This document shows positions 55,815 through 64,000 of a stretch of 64,000 bases of DNA, one piece after another. The stretch lies in contig NZ_AOLJ01000012.1 in the NCBI RefSeq assembly GCF_000336775.1, positions 1 to 64,000 on the forward strand, given 5' to 3'. Both the position numbers and the translations under genes were made by a program. A model generated the notes under the pieces. The model had not been told where the DNA came from. It searched no databases and was given only the letters and a program-made list of their open reading frames with translations. Source of the DNA: Haloferax gibbonsii ATCC 33959 (GTDB lineage: Archaea > Halobacteriota > Halobacteria > Halobacteriales > Haloferacaceae). Numbering within the stretch: the first letter of the stretch is position 1; every line of letters starts with the position of its first letter.

Positions 55815-56495
55815 CTACGTCGTGCGGAACGCCCGGTCGCCGGCGTCGCCCAGCCCGGGGACGATGTAGCCGTCGTCGTCGAGGTAGTCGTCGATGGAGA
55901 CCGTCAGCAGGTCGACCTCGGGGAACTCGCTGTCGACGCGGAGCAGACCGTCGGGCGCGGAGACGGCAGAGAGGACGAACAGCTTCTCGGGGTCGACGCC
56001 CGCGTTCTCGAGGATGTGGTCGAGGACCGAGCACATCGTCGAACCGGTCGCGAGCATCGGGTCGGCCACGATGACCGTGTCTTTCTCCGTGATTTCGGGG
56101 AGCTTCACGTAGTCGATGGTGATGGGGAAGCCGCCGTCGTCGTCCATCCCCGCCTCCTCGTCGCGGCCGGCGGAGATGACTCCCTGCTTCGCCCGCGGGA
56201 ACGCCTTGAGCAGTCCCTCCACGAACGGCGTCGCGGCGCGGAGCACGTTGATGATGACGACGTTGTCGAGCCCTTTCACGTGCTCGCCGGTCGTCTCGGC
56301 CAGCGGGGTCTGGATGGTGACGTACTCGGTCTCCATCGCGCCGTCGATTATCTCGTAGCCACAGATGCGGCCGAGTTTGACGAGGCCTTTCCGGAAGGCG
56401 ACCTGCGTCGTCTCCACGTCCCGGAGGCGCGAGAGCGTGTCCTTCGCCAGCGCGTGCGTGATGAGATACGCGTCGTCTCGGTCTTCGATGGGCAT
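55815..56495 (-). CDS. upp: Uracil phosphoribosyltransferase
   Basis: A 226-residue UPRT, making UMP from uracil and PRPP in pyrimidine salvage. PRPP-binding loop [14 protein letters not shown], the flexible [12 protein letters not shown] stretch and the uracil-binding [14 protein letters not shown]-terminus are present. A TATA-like CATTTATGTCC lies about 30 bases before the ATG. It is transcribed alone. Loss of upp in haloarchaea gives resistance to 5-fluorouracil (general knowledge). Confidence 0.96.
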   Translation of the reverse strand: MPIEDRDDAYLITHALAKDTLSRLRDVETTQVAFRKGLVKLGRICGYEIIDGAMETEYVTIQTPLAETTGEHVKGLDNVVIINVLRAATPFVEGLLKAFPRAKQGVISAGRDEEAGMDDDGGFPITIDYVKLPEITEKDTVIVADPMLATGSTMCSVLDHILENAGVDPEKLFVLSAVSAPDGLLRVDSEFPEVDLLTVSIDDYLDDDGYIVPGLGDAGDRAFRTT

Positions 56496-56603
56496 CTTAC
56501 TGAGAAGGCGGTTTCCCGAAGGACATAAATGCGGCTATCGGCCGCCAGCGGTGCCCTGCGGGTAGTTCACGCGTAGAATGGTTCGGCGGCGCATCCCGCG
56601 GTT

Positions 56604-56840
56604 TCAGTTCGTCACGAGGTACGTGACGGCCGTGAGCACGAGCGCCGCGGACGCGACGTTGACGACCGAGAAGGCCGCGAGGTCGAGGTACGACAGGCCG
56701 TAGACGACGACCGCCGCGAACGCCGTCGAGAGGACGAGGTTCATGACGAACAGCACCCGCGGGTCGCCCTCGCCCCACTCTATCTCGTCGGCTCCGCGCC
56801 CCTCGTCGTCGCTCCCGGCCCCTTCGGCTTCGCCGCTCAT
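56604..56840 (-). CDS. Small membrane protein coupled to CobW
   Basis: A 78-residue protein: acidic N-terminal 30 residues (SGEAEGAGSDDEGRG), then two hydrophobic spans (LFVMNLVLSTAFAAVVVYGL and FSVVNVASAALVLTAVTYLV). The ATG overlaps the CobW stop in ATGA, so translation is coupled. No family recognised; as the partner of a metallochaperone GTPase it might be a membrane anchor or metal-entry accessory (inference). Confidence 0.75.
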   Translation of the reverse strand: MSGEAEGAGSDDEGRGADEIEWGEGDPRVLFVMNLVLSTAFAAVVVYGLSYLDLAAFSVVNVASAALVLTAVTYLVTN

Positions 56841-58159
56841 CGCCCGCCCTCCGAGGCCGCGCCCGTGGTCGGCACCGACTCGCGCTCCCGGGTCGGCTCC
56901 GCGAGCGCGACTTCCTCGCCGGGGTCGGTCGGGAAGTCGCCGGCGTCCGCGGACGCGCCGGGGTCGAGCAGGTGGGCGTCGAGCGCGGCCGCGAGCGCGT
57001 CTTCGTCCATCCCGCGGCCGATGAACACCAGTTCGGTCCGCCTGTCGCCGTGGTCGTCGTGCCAGTCGAGTTCGGGGTGATTGCGGCGGTAGGTGTCCTG
57101 TTCGAACTCGGGGCGCGAGGCGACCCACGGGCCGGCGGCGGCGACGTACGCCGACGGGCCGGCCTGACTGTAGGTGAAGTGTACGTCCTCGGCCCCGGCG
57201 ACCCACAGCGAGCCTTTCGCCCGGACGACCGAGTCGGGGAGGTCACCGAGGACAGCGGCCGCACCCTCGGGGTCGAGCGGCGCCCGGCGGCGGTAGACGA
57301 ACGAGGTGACGCCGTAGGTCGCTTCCGCGTGTGTGGTGTCGTCGTGGTCGTGGTCGCCGTAGCCGCCGTGGTCGTGGTCGCTGTGGTCGCTGTGGTCGTG
57401 GTCGCCGTGGCCGCCGTGGCCGTCTCGGTCGCTCTCGTCTCCTCCCGTATCATTTTCCAACGCCGCCCGCCAGCCGACGGGCGCGTCGGGGTCGTGGAGG
57501 TCAGAGAGGAGCAGGTCCGCGTCCACGTCGCCGCGGGTCGTCTCCACCACGGTCGCGCCGGGACGGAGCGCCTCGACCGCGTCGCGGACCGCGGCGAGTT
57601 CCGCGTCGGAGACGAGGTCGCGCTTGTTGAGGACGACGAGGTCGGCGCTCTCGACCTGCTCGACGAGGAGGTCCGAGAGGGGGCGCACCGAGCCGTCTCC
57701 CTCCTCGGCCACGGTCCGGTCGGGGTCGCCGTCGCCGAAGGTGTCCGCGAAGAGTCTGGCGTCGACGACCGTCGCGAGGCCGGCCACGTCGTAGCGGGCG
57801 GCCGCCCGCGAGGCGACGAACAGCCGGGCGACCGGGCCGGGCTCCGAGACGCCCGAGGCCTCGACGACGAGGTGGTCGAACGACCGCTCGCGCGCGAGGC
57901 GGACGACCGCGGTTTCGAGGTCGTCCTGTAGCTCGCAGCAGATACAGCCGTTCGAGAGTTCGGTCACGCCGTCGCCGACCGCGAGGTCGGACTCCTCGGC
58001 GACGAGTTCGGCGTCGACGTTCACGGAACCCATGTCGTTGACGAGCACGGCGATGTCCCGGTCGCCGGCGTGTGTCAACAGGTGGTTGAGAAGCGTCGTC
58101 TTGCCCGCCCCGAGGCTCCCGCCGAGCACCGTCACCGGAATCGTCTCCCCCGCGTTCAT
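56837..58159 (-). CDS. CobW/P47K-type metal-chaperone GTPase (G3E family)
   Basis: A 440-residue G3E GTPase. P-loop GGSLGAGKT (13-21), conserved metal motif GCICC (71-75), switch VVEASGVSEPG and G4 NKRD are visible. A His/Asp/Gly-rich loop (about 245-277) and the C-terminal CobW_C domain (SFVYRRRAPLD) follow. Such proteins deliver Zn or Co to client enzymes. A TATA-like TTTCATATG about 25 bases before the ATG predicts a leaderless mRNA. Divergent from the ArsA operon. Confidence 0.92.
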   Translation of the reverse strand: MNAGETIPVTVLGGSLGAGKTTLLNHLLTHAGDRDIAVLVNDMGSVNVDAELVAEESDLAVGDGVTELSNGCICCELQDDLETAVVRLARERSFDHLVVEASGVSEPGPVARLFVASRAAARYDVAGLATVVDARLFADTFGDGDPDRTVAEEGDGSVRPLSDLLVEQVESADLVVLNKRDLVSDAELAAVRDAVEALRPGATVVETTRGDVDADLLLSDLHDPDAPVGWRAALENDTGGDESDRDGHGGHGDHDHSDHSDHDHGGYGDHDHDDTTHAEATYGVTSFVYRRRAPLDPEGAAAVLGDLPDSVVRAKGSLWVAGAEDVHFTYSQAGPSAYVAAAGPWVASRPEFEQDTYRRNHPELDWHDDHGDRRTELVFIGRGMDEDALAAALDAHLLDPGASADAGDFPTDPGEEVALAEPTRERESVPTTGAASEGGR

Positions 58160-58260
58160 GGGCGGGCCTACCGGGGCCGCACATATGAAAGCGCAGGTAA
58201 CCCATGTGGACGTTCGTGAACGATACCCTTTTGTCCGAAAGCGGGTGAGTGTGTAAACTG

Positions 58261-58557
58261 ATGACGCTCGCCGCGCGCATCGAATCCTTTCGCGAACTCG
58301 TCGAAGAGTGGCTCCGCGGCCTCTACCACGGGATGATTTCGCACCCCGCCTACGAGAAGATAGAAAAGCAGGCCGAGGACGACGAGGACGCGTTCATGCT
58401 CGCGTGCTTCCCCGACGCGTTCGGCATCCCCTCGCCGATCTCGTACTACACCGCCGAACTGCTCCCGTACCTCGAAGACGAGTTCGAGGCGTGGGAGCGG
58501 CGGATGTGGGACCGCGGGTCGCTCCTCGAACGCAAGGGTCACCAGTACCACTTCTAA
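58261..58557 (+). CDS. Small protein coupled to the ArsA-type ATPase, 98 aa
   Basis: A 98-residue helical protein with LVEEWLRGLYHGMISHPAYE, QAEDDEDAFMLACFPDAFGI, SPISYYTAELLPYLEDEFEA and WERRMWDRGSLLERKGHQYH. It has one Cys, no signal or membrane segment. The ATG at 58261 is preferred over an earlier in-frame start at 58249. Its stop is 1 base before the arsA ATG, so the two are tightly coupled. It could be a client adaptor for the ATPase (inference); no family function is known. Confidence 0.8.
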   Translation: MTLAARIESFRELVEEWLRGLYHGMISHPAYEKIEKQAEDDEDAFMLACFPDAFGIPSPISYYTAELLPYLEDEFEAWERRMWDRGSLLERKGHQYHF

Positions 58558-58558
58558 C

Positions 58559-59524
58559 ATGCGCAAATTCGTCTTCTTCGGCGGCAAAGGCGGCGTGGGC
58601 AAGACGACGATGTCGAGCGCCTACGCGGTCAAGTGCGCCCGCGACGGCGTCCGGACGCTCCTCGTCTCGACCGACCCGGCCCACAGCACGAGCGACGTGT
58701 TCGACCAGTCGTTCACCGACGAGCCCGCGGCCGTCGCCGGCGAGCCCAACCTCGACGCGATGGAAATCGACCCCGAGACCGAGGTCCGCGAGCACCTCAT
58801 GGAGACCAAGCGGGCGATGGGCGACCAGGTCAGCCCCGCGATGGTCAACGAAATCGACCGGCAGATAGAGATGGCCCACCAGACGCCCGGCGCGTACGAG
58901 TCGGCGCTGTTCGACCGCTTCATCGACGTGATGCGCTCCGCGGACGACTACGACCGGGTCGTCTTCGACACCTCGCCGACCGGCGGGACGCTCCGACTGC
59001 TCTCGCTGCCGGAGTACCTCGACGGCTGGATTCAGCGGCTCCTCCACAAGCGAAAGGAGTCGGTCAAACTGTTCGAGCGCGCGGCCATCGGCAACAACGA
59101 ACCCCGGCGGATGATGGACGGCGACCCCATCATCGCCCGCCTCGAACAGCGCCGCGACGACTTCTCGTTCGCCAAGGAGACGCTTCGGGACGACGCCGCG
59201 TTCTTCCTCGTCGTGAACCCCGACGAACTCTCGCTCCGGGAGACCGAGCGCGCCATCGACCAACTCGACGACTACGGCCTCGACGTGCGCGGCCTCGCGG
59301 TCAACCGCCTCACGCCCGAACCCGACCCCGAGGAGTCCGGGCGGGGCGCGACGTTCTTGCGCGAGCGAGTCAAGACAGAGCGAGCGCGCCTCGACGACCT
59401 CCGCGAGAATTTTTCACCGCCGCTCGTCGCCGCGGTCGAGACGCGGGTCGCCGAGGTCAAAGGCGACTTCCTCGGCGAGGTCGCCGCCGAACTCGACGTC
59501 GACACCGCACCCGACGTTCAGTGA
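58559..59524 (+). CDS. arsA: ArsA/Get3-type ATPase
   Basis: A 321-residue single-domain ATPase with deviant P-loop GGKGGVGKTT (8-17), switch I STDPAHSTSD, switch II DTSPTGGTLRLL and a helical client-binding part (PEYLDGWIQRLL). There are no arsenite-binding cysteine pairs and no second ATPase domain, so it is closer to Get3, which targets tail-anchored proteins, than to ArsA arsenite pumps. No ArsB partner is encoded nearby. Confidence 0.92.
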   Translation: MRKFVFFGGKGGVGKTTMSSAYAVKCARDGVRTLLVSTDPAHSTSDVFDQSFTDEPAAVAGEPNLDAMEIDPETEVREHLMETKRAMGDQVSPAMVNEIDRQIEMAHQTPGAYESALFDRFIDVMRSADDYDRVVFDTSPTGGTLRLLSLPEYLDGWIQRLLHKRKESVKLFERAAIGNNEPRRMMDGDPIIARLEQRRDDFSFAKETLRDDAAFFLVVNPDELSLRETERAIDQLDDYGLDVRGLAVNRLTPEPDPEESGRGATFLRERVKTERARLDDLRENFSPPLVAAVETRVAEVKGDFLGEVAAELDVDTAPDVQ

Positions 59525-59575
59525 GCCGGCAAACCGACCGCGCGGTGAGAATTTTCGGCTACTCCGCCGATTGAA

Positions 59576-59616
59576 CGTGTCGTTCGAACACGATACATTC
59601 CTATCTATCGTTAACG
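59576..59616 (+). promoter_or_regulatory. Palindromic elements upstream of cstA
   Basis: An inverted repeat CGTGT (59576-59580) and ACACG (59588-59592) with seven bases between, and a perfect palindrome CGTTAACG (59609-59616), lie 43-83 bases before the cstA ATG. They could be operators, and the AT-rich GATACATTCCTATC between them may include a TATA box. Role unproven. Confidence 0.35.
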
Positions 59617-59658
59617 TTAAGGTGAGCATTTTCGTGTCACCGAGTGGGGCAGCGTACC

Positions 59659-61476
59659 ATGGTACAAGTCATTTGGTTGGTCGTCACGGTACTCGCGTTG
59701 TTTACCGTCGGGTATCTCGGTTACTCCCGATATCTCGCGCAGTTCGTCGAACTCGACGACAGTCGTGAGACGCCAGCGCACAAGTACGAAGACGGTCAAG
59801 AATACGTTCCGGCGAAAAAGCCGGTGTTACTGGGGCATCACTATTCGAGCATCGCAGGCGGCGCGCCGATTGTCGGTCCGATTACGGCGGGCGTGGTGTG
59901 GGGCTGGGTCCCCGCGCTCGCGTGGATCGCCATCGGCAACCCGCTTCTCGGGAGCGTTCACGACTTCGTGTCGCTGTCGAGCAGTCTGCGACACGACGGG
60001 AAGTCCATCGGCTACATCATCGGCGAGTACGTCGGCGAGCGCGGCAAGAACATGCTGTTGTGGTTCGCGTTTCTCACCATCGTCCTCGTCGTCGCGGTGT
60101 TCGCCCTCGTGGTGGCCATCGTGTTCAACGCCTATCCGGAGGCCGCCACGGCGAGTCTGGTGTACATCGTCCTCGCGGTGCTGTTCGGCATCTACCTCTA
60201 CCAACTGAACCTCCCGTTCCTGCTGGGGACGTTCGCCTTCGTCGTGGCGATGTTCGTCGGCGTCTACGCGGGGATTCAGTACCCGATTGCGCTGTTCGAA
60301 CCCGCGGCCCGCGCGCCCGCCGAGACGTTCGTCCTGTTCTCCGGTTCCGGCGCGTGGCTCCCCGGTGCGAGTTCGTTCAACGGGAACACCGCGGCGTGGG
60401 TGCCGCTCATCCTCGTCTACGGGGCGGTCGCCAGCGCCCTCCCGGTCTGGGTGCTCCTGCAACCGCGCGACTACCTCTCGTCGTTCCTGCTGTACGCGGG
60501 CGTCGGCGGCGCGCTCGTCGCCATCGTCGTGGGCACGTTCTTCACGAACCCGACTCAGCCGCTCGTGACGAACCTCGAACCGTACTACGGGTTCATCGGC
60601 CGCTCCGGCGCGCCGCTGTTCCCGCTCCTGTTCATCACTATCGCCTGCGGGACCATCAGCGGGTTCCACTCGCTCGTCTCGTCGGGCACGACCTCGAAGC
60701 AGCTGAACAAGGAGTCCGACGCGCGCGTCATCGGCTACGGCGGCATGCTCGGCGAGGGACTCCTCGCCACCGTCGCGCTGGCGACGGTCGCCATCATCGC
60801 GCCCGACGTGGGCGGCGGCATCGGCCTCGCGCTGCCGACGTTCGCCGCGGGCGGCGGCGTCATCCTGTCGAGCTTCGGCATCCCGACTTCCTTCGGCGGG
60901 CCGTTCATGGCCCTCGTGCTCGTGAGCTTCCTGCTCACGTCGACCGACACGGCCGTGCGTCTCGGTCGCTACATGATGGAGGAAATCGTCGGGACGCCCG
61001 AGACGCCGGTCGAGGAGTTCGCGACCAACCGCTACGGCAACGCGTTCGTGCAGTCGCTGCCGGCGTACATCCTCATCACGAGCGGCTCGTGGCTGACGCT
61101 CTGGCAGCTGTTCGGCGGCGCGAACCAGTTGCTCGCCGCGCTGGCGCTCCTGACCGCGACCGTCTGGCTGGCTAACTGGGACGACTCCAAGCAGCTCCTC
61201 AGCACGGGGCTACCGATGGCCCTCATGACGACGATCACGTCGCTGGGTCTGCTCTGGCTCGCGTTCCACGACAACCTCTACGCGAAGTTCCTGAACGCCG
61301 AGTGGATGGCCTCGGCGGGCACCTTCGCGATGGTGTCGGCGGCCGTCCAAATCGTCCTCGCGCTGGTGCTCGTCTACCTCGCGCTGTCGCTGGCGAAAAT
61401 CGGCTACGACAACATCAAAGACGCCCGGAGTTCGGGCGGCGGTGGCGGCGGTCGTCCGCAGCCGAGCGACGACTGA
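59659..61476 (+). CDS. cstA: CstA family carbon-starvation transporter
   Basis: A 605-residue membrane protein with about 16 hydrophobic segments matching CstA (peptide or pyruvate uptake during starvation). Family stretches include LLGHHYSSIAGGAPIVGPI near the N-terminus, GNPLLGSVHDFVSLSSSLRH, SGFHSLVSSGTTSKQL and FLLTSTDTAVRLGRYMMEE. It lacks the N-terminal GKK-like extensions of CstA/BtsT with a longer N-terminus. The ATG at 59659 is preferred over TTG-like or earlier in-frame codons (59644). The upstream region has palindromic CGTGT...ACACG and CGTTAACG. Confidence 0.92.
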   Translation: MVQVIWLVVTVLALFTVGYLGYSRYLAQFVELDDSRETPAHKYEDGQEYVPAKKPVLLGHHYSSIAGGAPIVGPITAGVVWGWVPALAWIAIGNPLLGSVHDFVSLSSSLRHDGKSIGYIIGEYVGERGKNMLLWFAFLTIVLVVAVFALVVAIVFNAYPEAATASLVYIVLAVLFGIYLYQLNLPFLLGTFAFVVAMFVGVYAGIQYPIALFEPAARAPAETFVLFSGSGAWLPGASSFNGNTAAWVPLILVYGAVASALPVWVLLQPRDYLSSFLLYAGVGGALVAIVVGTFFTNPTQPLVTNLEPYYGFIGRSGAPLFPLLFITIACGTISGFHSLVSSGTTSKQLNKESDARVIGYGGMLGEGLLATVALATVAIIAPDVGGGIGLALPTFAAGGGVILSSFGIPTSFGGPFMALVLVSFLLTSTDTAVRLGRYMMEEIVGTPETPVEEFATNRYGNAFVQSLPAYILITSGSWLTLWQLFGGANQLLAALALLTATVWLANWDDSKQLLSTGLPMALMTTITSLGLLWLAFHDNLYAKFLNAEWMASAGTFAMVSAAVQIVLALVLVYLALSLAKIGYDNIKDARSSGGGGGGRPQPSDD

Positions 61477-61507
61477 CGCGCCGGCCGCGCGACCGCTCCG
61501 TTTTCTC

Positions 61508-62161
61508 TTATCGACGAAGCTTCCCGAGGAGCCGACCTAACAGTCCGCCGGAGACGGCCGGCGAGCCGTCGCTCCAGAGCGTGAACGCGGCGACCGAGTC
61601 GGCGTTCCGGCTGGCGACGGCGTCCTCGTCGGTCGGCGCGACGACGGCGAGGTTCACCTCGTAGTGGCCGTAGTAGCCGAACTTCAGGAGCGTCCGGTCC
61701 GCGAAGTCGGAAACGAACGACCGGACCTCGTCCGACACCGCGTCGGCGACGACCACGAAGGTGAAGTCCGTCCCGTAGTGTTCCTCGTCGGGCTCTATCC
61801 ACTCGTCGGCGAGCGCGTGGCCCAGTTCGACGAGCCGTTCGAGTTCGGCGACCGTCGCCGACTCGACCCGCCGCGCGAACATGTACTCCATCGCGTGGTG
61901 GTTGGCGTAGTTGATAGACTGATGGAGGAACTGCTTTTGGCTCTCCATGCGCATCGAGCCGAACAGGTCGAACCGCTCGCCGCGGACGGCGTACTCCCGC
62001 TCCAAGTCGTAGTTGTACATGAGCCGTTCGGCGACCCGGTCGAGGTACTCGTCGTCCCACTCGGGGCGGTCGAGGGCCGGACCCGGAGCCGACGCGTTAG
62101 CCTCGGTCGACTCCCCCGACGTTCCGGCTCCCTCGGCGTCCTCGGGCTCGGCGCGCTTCAT
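61508..62161 (-). CDS. Conserved haloarchaeal protein of unknown function, 217 aa
   Basis: A 217-residue protein: an N-terminal disordered acidic segment, then an alpha/beta core with EYLDRVAERLMYNYDLEREY, GERFDLFGSMRMESQKQFL and QSINYANHHAMEYMFARRVE. His/Asn residues in SINYANHHAMEY could bind metal. Its start overlaps the stop of the upstream cupin gene (ATGA). It is convergent with cstA. I recognise no function. Confidence 0.8.
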   Translation of the reverse strand: MKRAEPEDAEGAGTSGESTEANASAPGPALDRPEWDDEYLDRVAERLMYNYDLEREYAVRGERFDLFGSMRMESQKQFLHQSINYANHHAMEYMFARRVESATVAELERLVELGHALADEWIEPDEEHYGTDFTFVVVADAVSDEVRSFVSDFADRTLLKFGYYGHYEVNLAVVAPTDEDAVASRNADSVAAFTLWSDGSPAVSGGLLGRLLGKLRR

Positions 62162-62538
62162 TCCTCGTCGGGGTCGTAGACCACCGCGTCGCCCGACACG
62201 GCCGGCGAGCCGAGCGCGAGCAGTTCGACCGGCTCGTCGGCTTCTTCGGGGTTGTACGCCCGGTGGGGGCTCTCGGGGTCGGCGACGAACAGGCCGTCAG
62301 CGCCGACTTCGAACGTCTCGTCGGGCGTCTCGACGAACAGCGTGCCCGAGAGGACGTAGAACGCCTCTTCCTGTTCGGTGTGGTAGTGGTACGAAAGCGG
62401 CACCTGCTCGCCGGGGGCGGCCCGGAAGCGGTTGAGCGCGACGGTCTCCAAGCCGCCCTCGCCGCCGATGCGGCGGAGTTCGCACGGGCGGTCGTCGGCG
62501 GGTTCGACGGCGGTTGCGTCCACGACGCGATATCCCAT
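62158..62538 (-). CDS. Cupin-domain protein
   Basis: A 126-residue single cupin. Motif 1 is YHYHTEQEEAFYVLSGTLFV with two His and Glu metal ligands, motif 2 is FVADPESPHRAYNP with the last His. The start MGYRVVDATAVEP at 62538 is chosen because the family starts just before this strand; the longer frame overlaps another gene. The stop overlaps the start of the downstream 217-residue gene, so the two are coupled. Small cupins may be isomerases, dioxygenases or storage proteins. Confidence 0.88.
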   Translation of the reverse strand: MGYRVVDATAVEPADDRPCELRRIGGEGGLETVALNRFRAAPGEQVPLSYHYHTEQEEAFYVLSGTLFVETPDETFEVGADGLFVADPESPHRAYNPEEADEPVELLALGSPAVSGDAVVYDPDEE

Positions 62539-62626
62539 GAGACGGAGCAACACGTTCGACCGTATAAGCCCGTCGCGACCCGTCCGAAAACCAAGATTTA
62601 TTCGTGAAGGTTCCGAACCGCGGCGC

Positions 62627-62836
62627 ATGGCAGACTCGTCCCGCGAGGCCTGCGGTCGGTGTTCGATGACCACCGTCGTGGACGCCACCGCGAGCGAGGA
62701 CCGCGACCCGCTCGGCGACGACCGAATCGAACTCGACGAGTCGGCGCTCCGACTCGCGTCGCCGGCGGCGTGGCTCGGTCGGGTGTCGGCCCGCCTCGAC
62801 GCGGCCGCCGAGCGGTTCGTCTACCGCGACCGCTAG
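62627..62836 (+). CDS. Small haloarchaeal protein with a CxxC motif, 69 aa
   Basis: A 69-residue protein with CGRC (near 9-12) at the N-terminus, an acidic middle and C-terminal ASPAAWLGRVSARLDAAAER. A TATA-like GATTTATTCG (about 62595-62604) lies 27 bases before the ATG, a leaderless promoter that supports the gene. Single CxxC could be a half zinc site or a redox motif. No function recognised. Confidence 0.7.
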   Translation: MADSSREACGRCSMTTVVDATASEDRDPLGDDRIELDESALRLASPAAWLGRVSARLDAAAERFVYRDR

Positions 62837-62909
62837 GCGTTCCCATGGGTGTGCGAACCTGTCCCCTCGTAGAGTTTATACCGTCTGGCACGTACACCCG
62901 TCAACGACA

Positions 62910-63602
62910 ATGGAAGAGAGCATCTCCGGGTTCAAGCGCCGCGGCACCTGGGACGAGGTCGTCGAACACGGGGAGCGAATCACCCGAGCGCTCCGCGACG
63001 CCGACGTCGACGGCGCCGCCTTCGACGACTGGGACGAGTGGCGACCGAAGTCCCACGAGCGCCTCGGCGAGGACGTCAACGAGAAGACGGCCCAGCAGGC
63101 CAGCGTCGGCGAGGGCGAGGGCGAGAAGGCGGGCAAGACGCCCAACGACGACCTCAAGACGGCGGGCGAGAAGCTCTCTCGGTCCTACGAGCGCGTCGAG
63201 GAGGGCGACAACGAGGGGGCCGTCGAGTCGTGGCAGGACTCCATCAACTACGTCGCCCGCGCGGCGGACTCCGCCGGCCGGAAGGCGCTGCGGAAGGTCG
63301 AGGACACGGTCTACCGCAACGTGATGACCCAGTTGGCACCGTACTACTTCGACAACGAACTCGTGAGCGCGAACATCCAGCAGGTCGGTCGCGGCACCGG
63401 CGACGAGCGGTTCGTCTTCGAGGTGAACGTCAACGACGACGAACTGAAGTCGATGGTGTCGGAGACGCTGCGGGACTTCGAGGACGAAATCGACCGCTGG
63501 CACATCGACACGCCGAAAGAGACCGAGGTCGCGGAGGTCGTCGAGGGCGTGGAGGTGCCGGTGACGGACGACGAACAGCGGTCCAAGTCCACGACGAACT
63601 GA
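62910..63602 (+). CDS. DUF5828-type haloarchaeal protein
   Basis: A 230-residue acidic protein: EESISGFKRRGTWDEVVEHG at the N-terminus, a helical middle (SRSYERVEEGDNEGAVESWQ) and a C-terminal strand-rich part. It fits a conserved halophile family of unknown function (DUF5828, from memory). TATA-like GAGTTTATACC lies about 33 bases before the ATG. No cysteines, no membrane segment. Confidence 0.8.
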   Translation: MEESISGFKRRGTWDEVVEHGERITRALRDADVDGAAFDDWDEWRPKSHERLGEDVNEKTAQQASVGEGEGEKAGKTPNDDLKTAGEKLSRSYERVEEGDNEGAVESWQDSINYVARAADSAGRKALRKVEDTVYRNVMTQLAPYYFDNELVSANIQQVGRGTGDERFVFEVNVNDDELKSMVSETLRDFEDEIDRWHIDTPKETEVAEVVEGVEVPVTDDEQRSKSTTN

Positions 63603-63701
63603 CGCACGTCCCGCGCTGCTTCGACTCGTCGAGCGCGGTCGCCGTCGTCGGCGTCCGCCGTCATCGACAATACTGATACCGTTCGCCCGCGACCCTCCGG
63701 T

Positions 63702-63941
63702 ATGCCCGAGCCGCTTCGAGTCGAGTCCGGCGAACTGACCGCAGACGAAATCCTCGACGCGCTCCGCGAGGGCCGCCGCGTCGTCGTCCAAGCGGAGATG
63801 CTCGGCGGTATCCACGAGGTGACGCTCCGACACGACGGGACGGTCTTTTACTGCGACACGCCGACGACGCTCCACAAACACGACGACGAAGACGGCATGC
63901 GGGACTGCGTGCTGAAGATGGGCTACGCGAAATCGGAGTAG
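63702..63941 (+). CDS. Small conserved haloarchaeal protein, 79 aa
   Basis: A 79-residue protein with ADEILDALREGRRVVVQAEM, LGGIHEVTLRHDGTVFYCDT and CVLKMGYAKSE; two cysteines, no membrane segment. It looks like a small alpha/beta domain of a haloarchaeal family of unknown function. TATA-like AATACTGATACC lies about 30 bases before the ATG. It is the last gene in the window; the final 60 bases contain no feature. Confidence 0.75.
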   Translation: MPEPLRVESGELTADEILDALREGRRVVVQAEMLGGIHEVTLRHDGTVFYCDTPTTLHKHDDEDGMRDCVLKMGYAKSE

Positions 63942-64000
63942 CCGCGGCGTCCCGTCCGGGACGACCGCTCGCTCGCCTGTAGGTGAGGGTTTAATCCGGC

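Noticed and set aside
57300-57430. Simple-sequence repeat (GTGGTCGTGGTCGC-like) as a separate DNA element
   Set aside because: It is the coding sequence of the His/Asp/Gly loop of the CobW protein in frame, so it needs no other explanation.

Overview
This 64 kb window is GC-rich haloarchaeal chromosome, almost certainly Haloferax and very close to H. volcanii. The proteins are strongly acidic. Many promoters have a TATA-like box about 27 bases before an ATG/GTG, which implies leaderless mRNAs. The Sec11b-type signal peptidase carries Ser72/His137/Asp187, the numbering I recall for H. volcanii Sec11b. I see no rRNA, insertion sequence, integrase or CRISPR array. There is one tRNA gene.

The left two thirds (about 2-33 kb) is a replication and repair neighbourhood around an origin. 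On the left are Hel308 helicase with KEOPS subunit Cgi121, a tRNA-Gln(CUG), and then metabolic genes: PurO, a phosphodiesterase, tryptophanase, aspartokinase, a GNAT-like protein, a ZIP transporter and an old-yellow-enzyme homologue. Next come the DNA polymerase D small subunit, divergent signal peptidase, and Orc1/Cdc6. The 1.6 kb gap between orc1 and oapA is the origin. It holds an AT-rich unwinding element flanked by a nearly perfect inverted pair of ORB elements, further ORBs, and a G-rich iteron field. One ORB lies in the orc1 core promoter. The other flank carries oapA-oapB-oapC, a 37-codon gene, the helicase-nuclease Hef, an SSSCA1-like zinc protein, malate dehydrogenase, UvrC, a soluble chemotaxis-type transducer, an ABC exporter and the NAD-dependent DNA ligase.

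From 33 to 50 kb the content is mostly metabolic: a cytochrome P450, an HTH-10 regulator, the methionine block metY-metX-metY, a PiT phosphate permease, the abundant [2Fe-2S] ferredoxin, prepilin peptidase PibD, and histidine genes hisI, hisA and hisB interspersed with a phosphohexomutase and small membrane proteins. An ACT-domain regulator, a 38-residue zinc-finger microprotein and an IMPACT-family protein follow.

From 50 to 64 kb there is a TRAP-TAXI uptake system (fused permease, DUF1850, Tat lipoprotein receptor), uracil phosphoribosyltransferase, a CobW-type metallochaperone coupled to a tiny membrane protein, an ArsA/Get3-type ATPase coupled to a small unknown protein, a CstA carbon-starvation transporter, a cupin coupled to an unknown protein, and several short haloarchaeal proteins of unknown function.

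The most unusual signals are ORB-like 21-mers outside the origin, candidate PCNA-binding motifs in Hel308 and Hef, the Oap cluster, a dyad operator at the tryptophanase promoter, and several microproteins.
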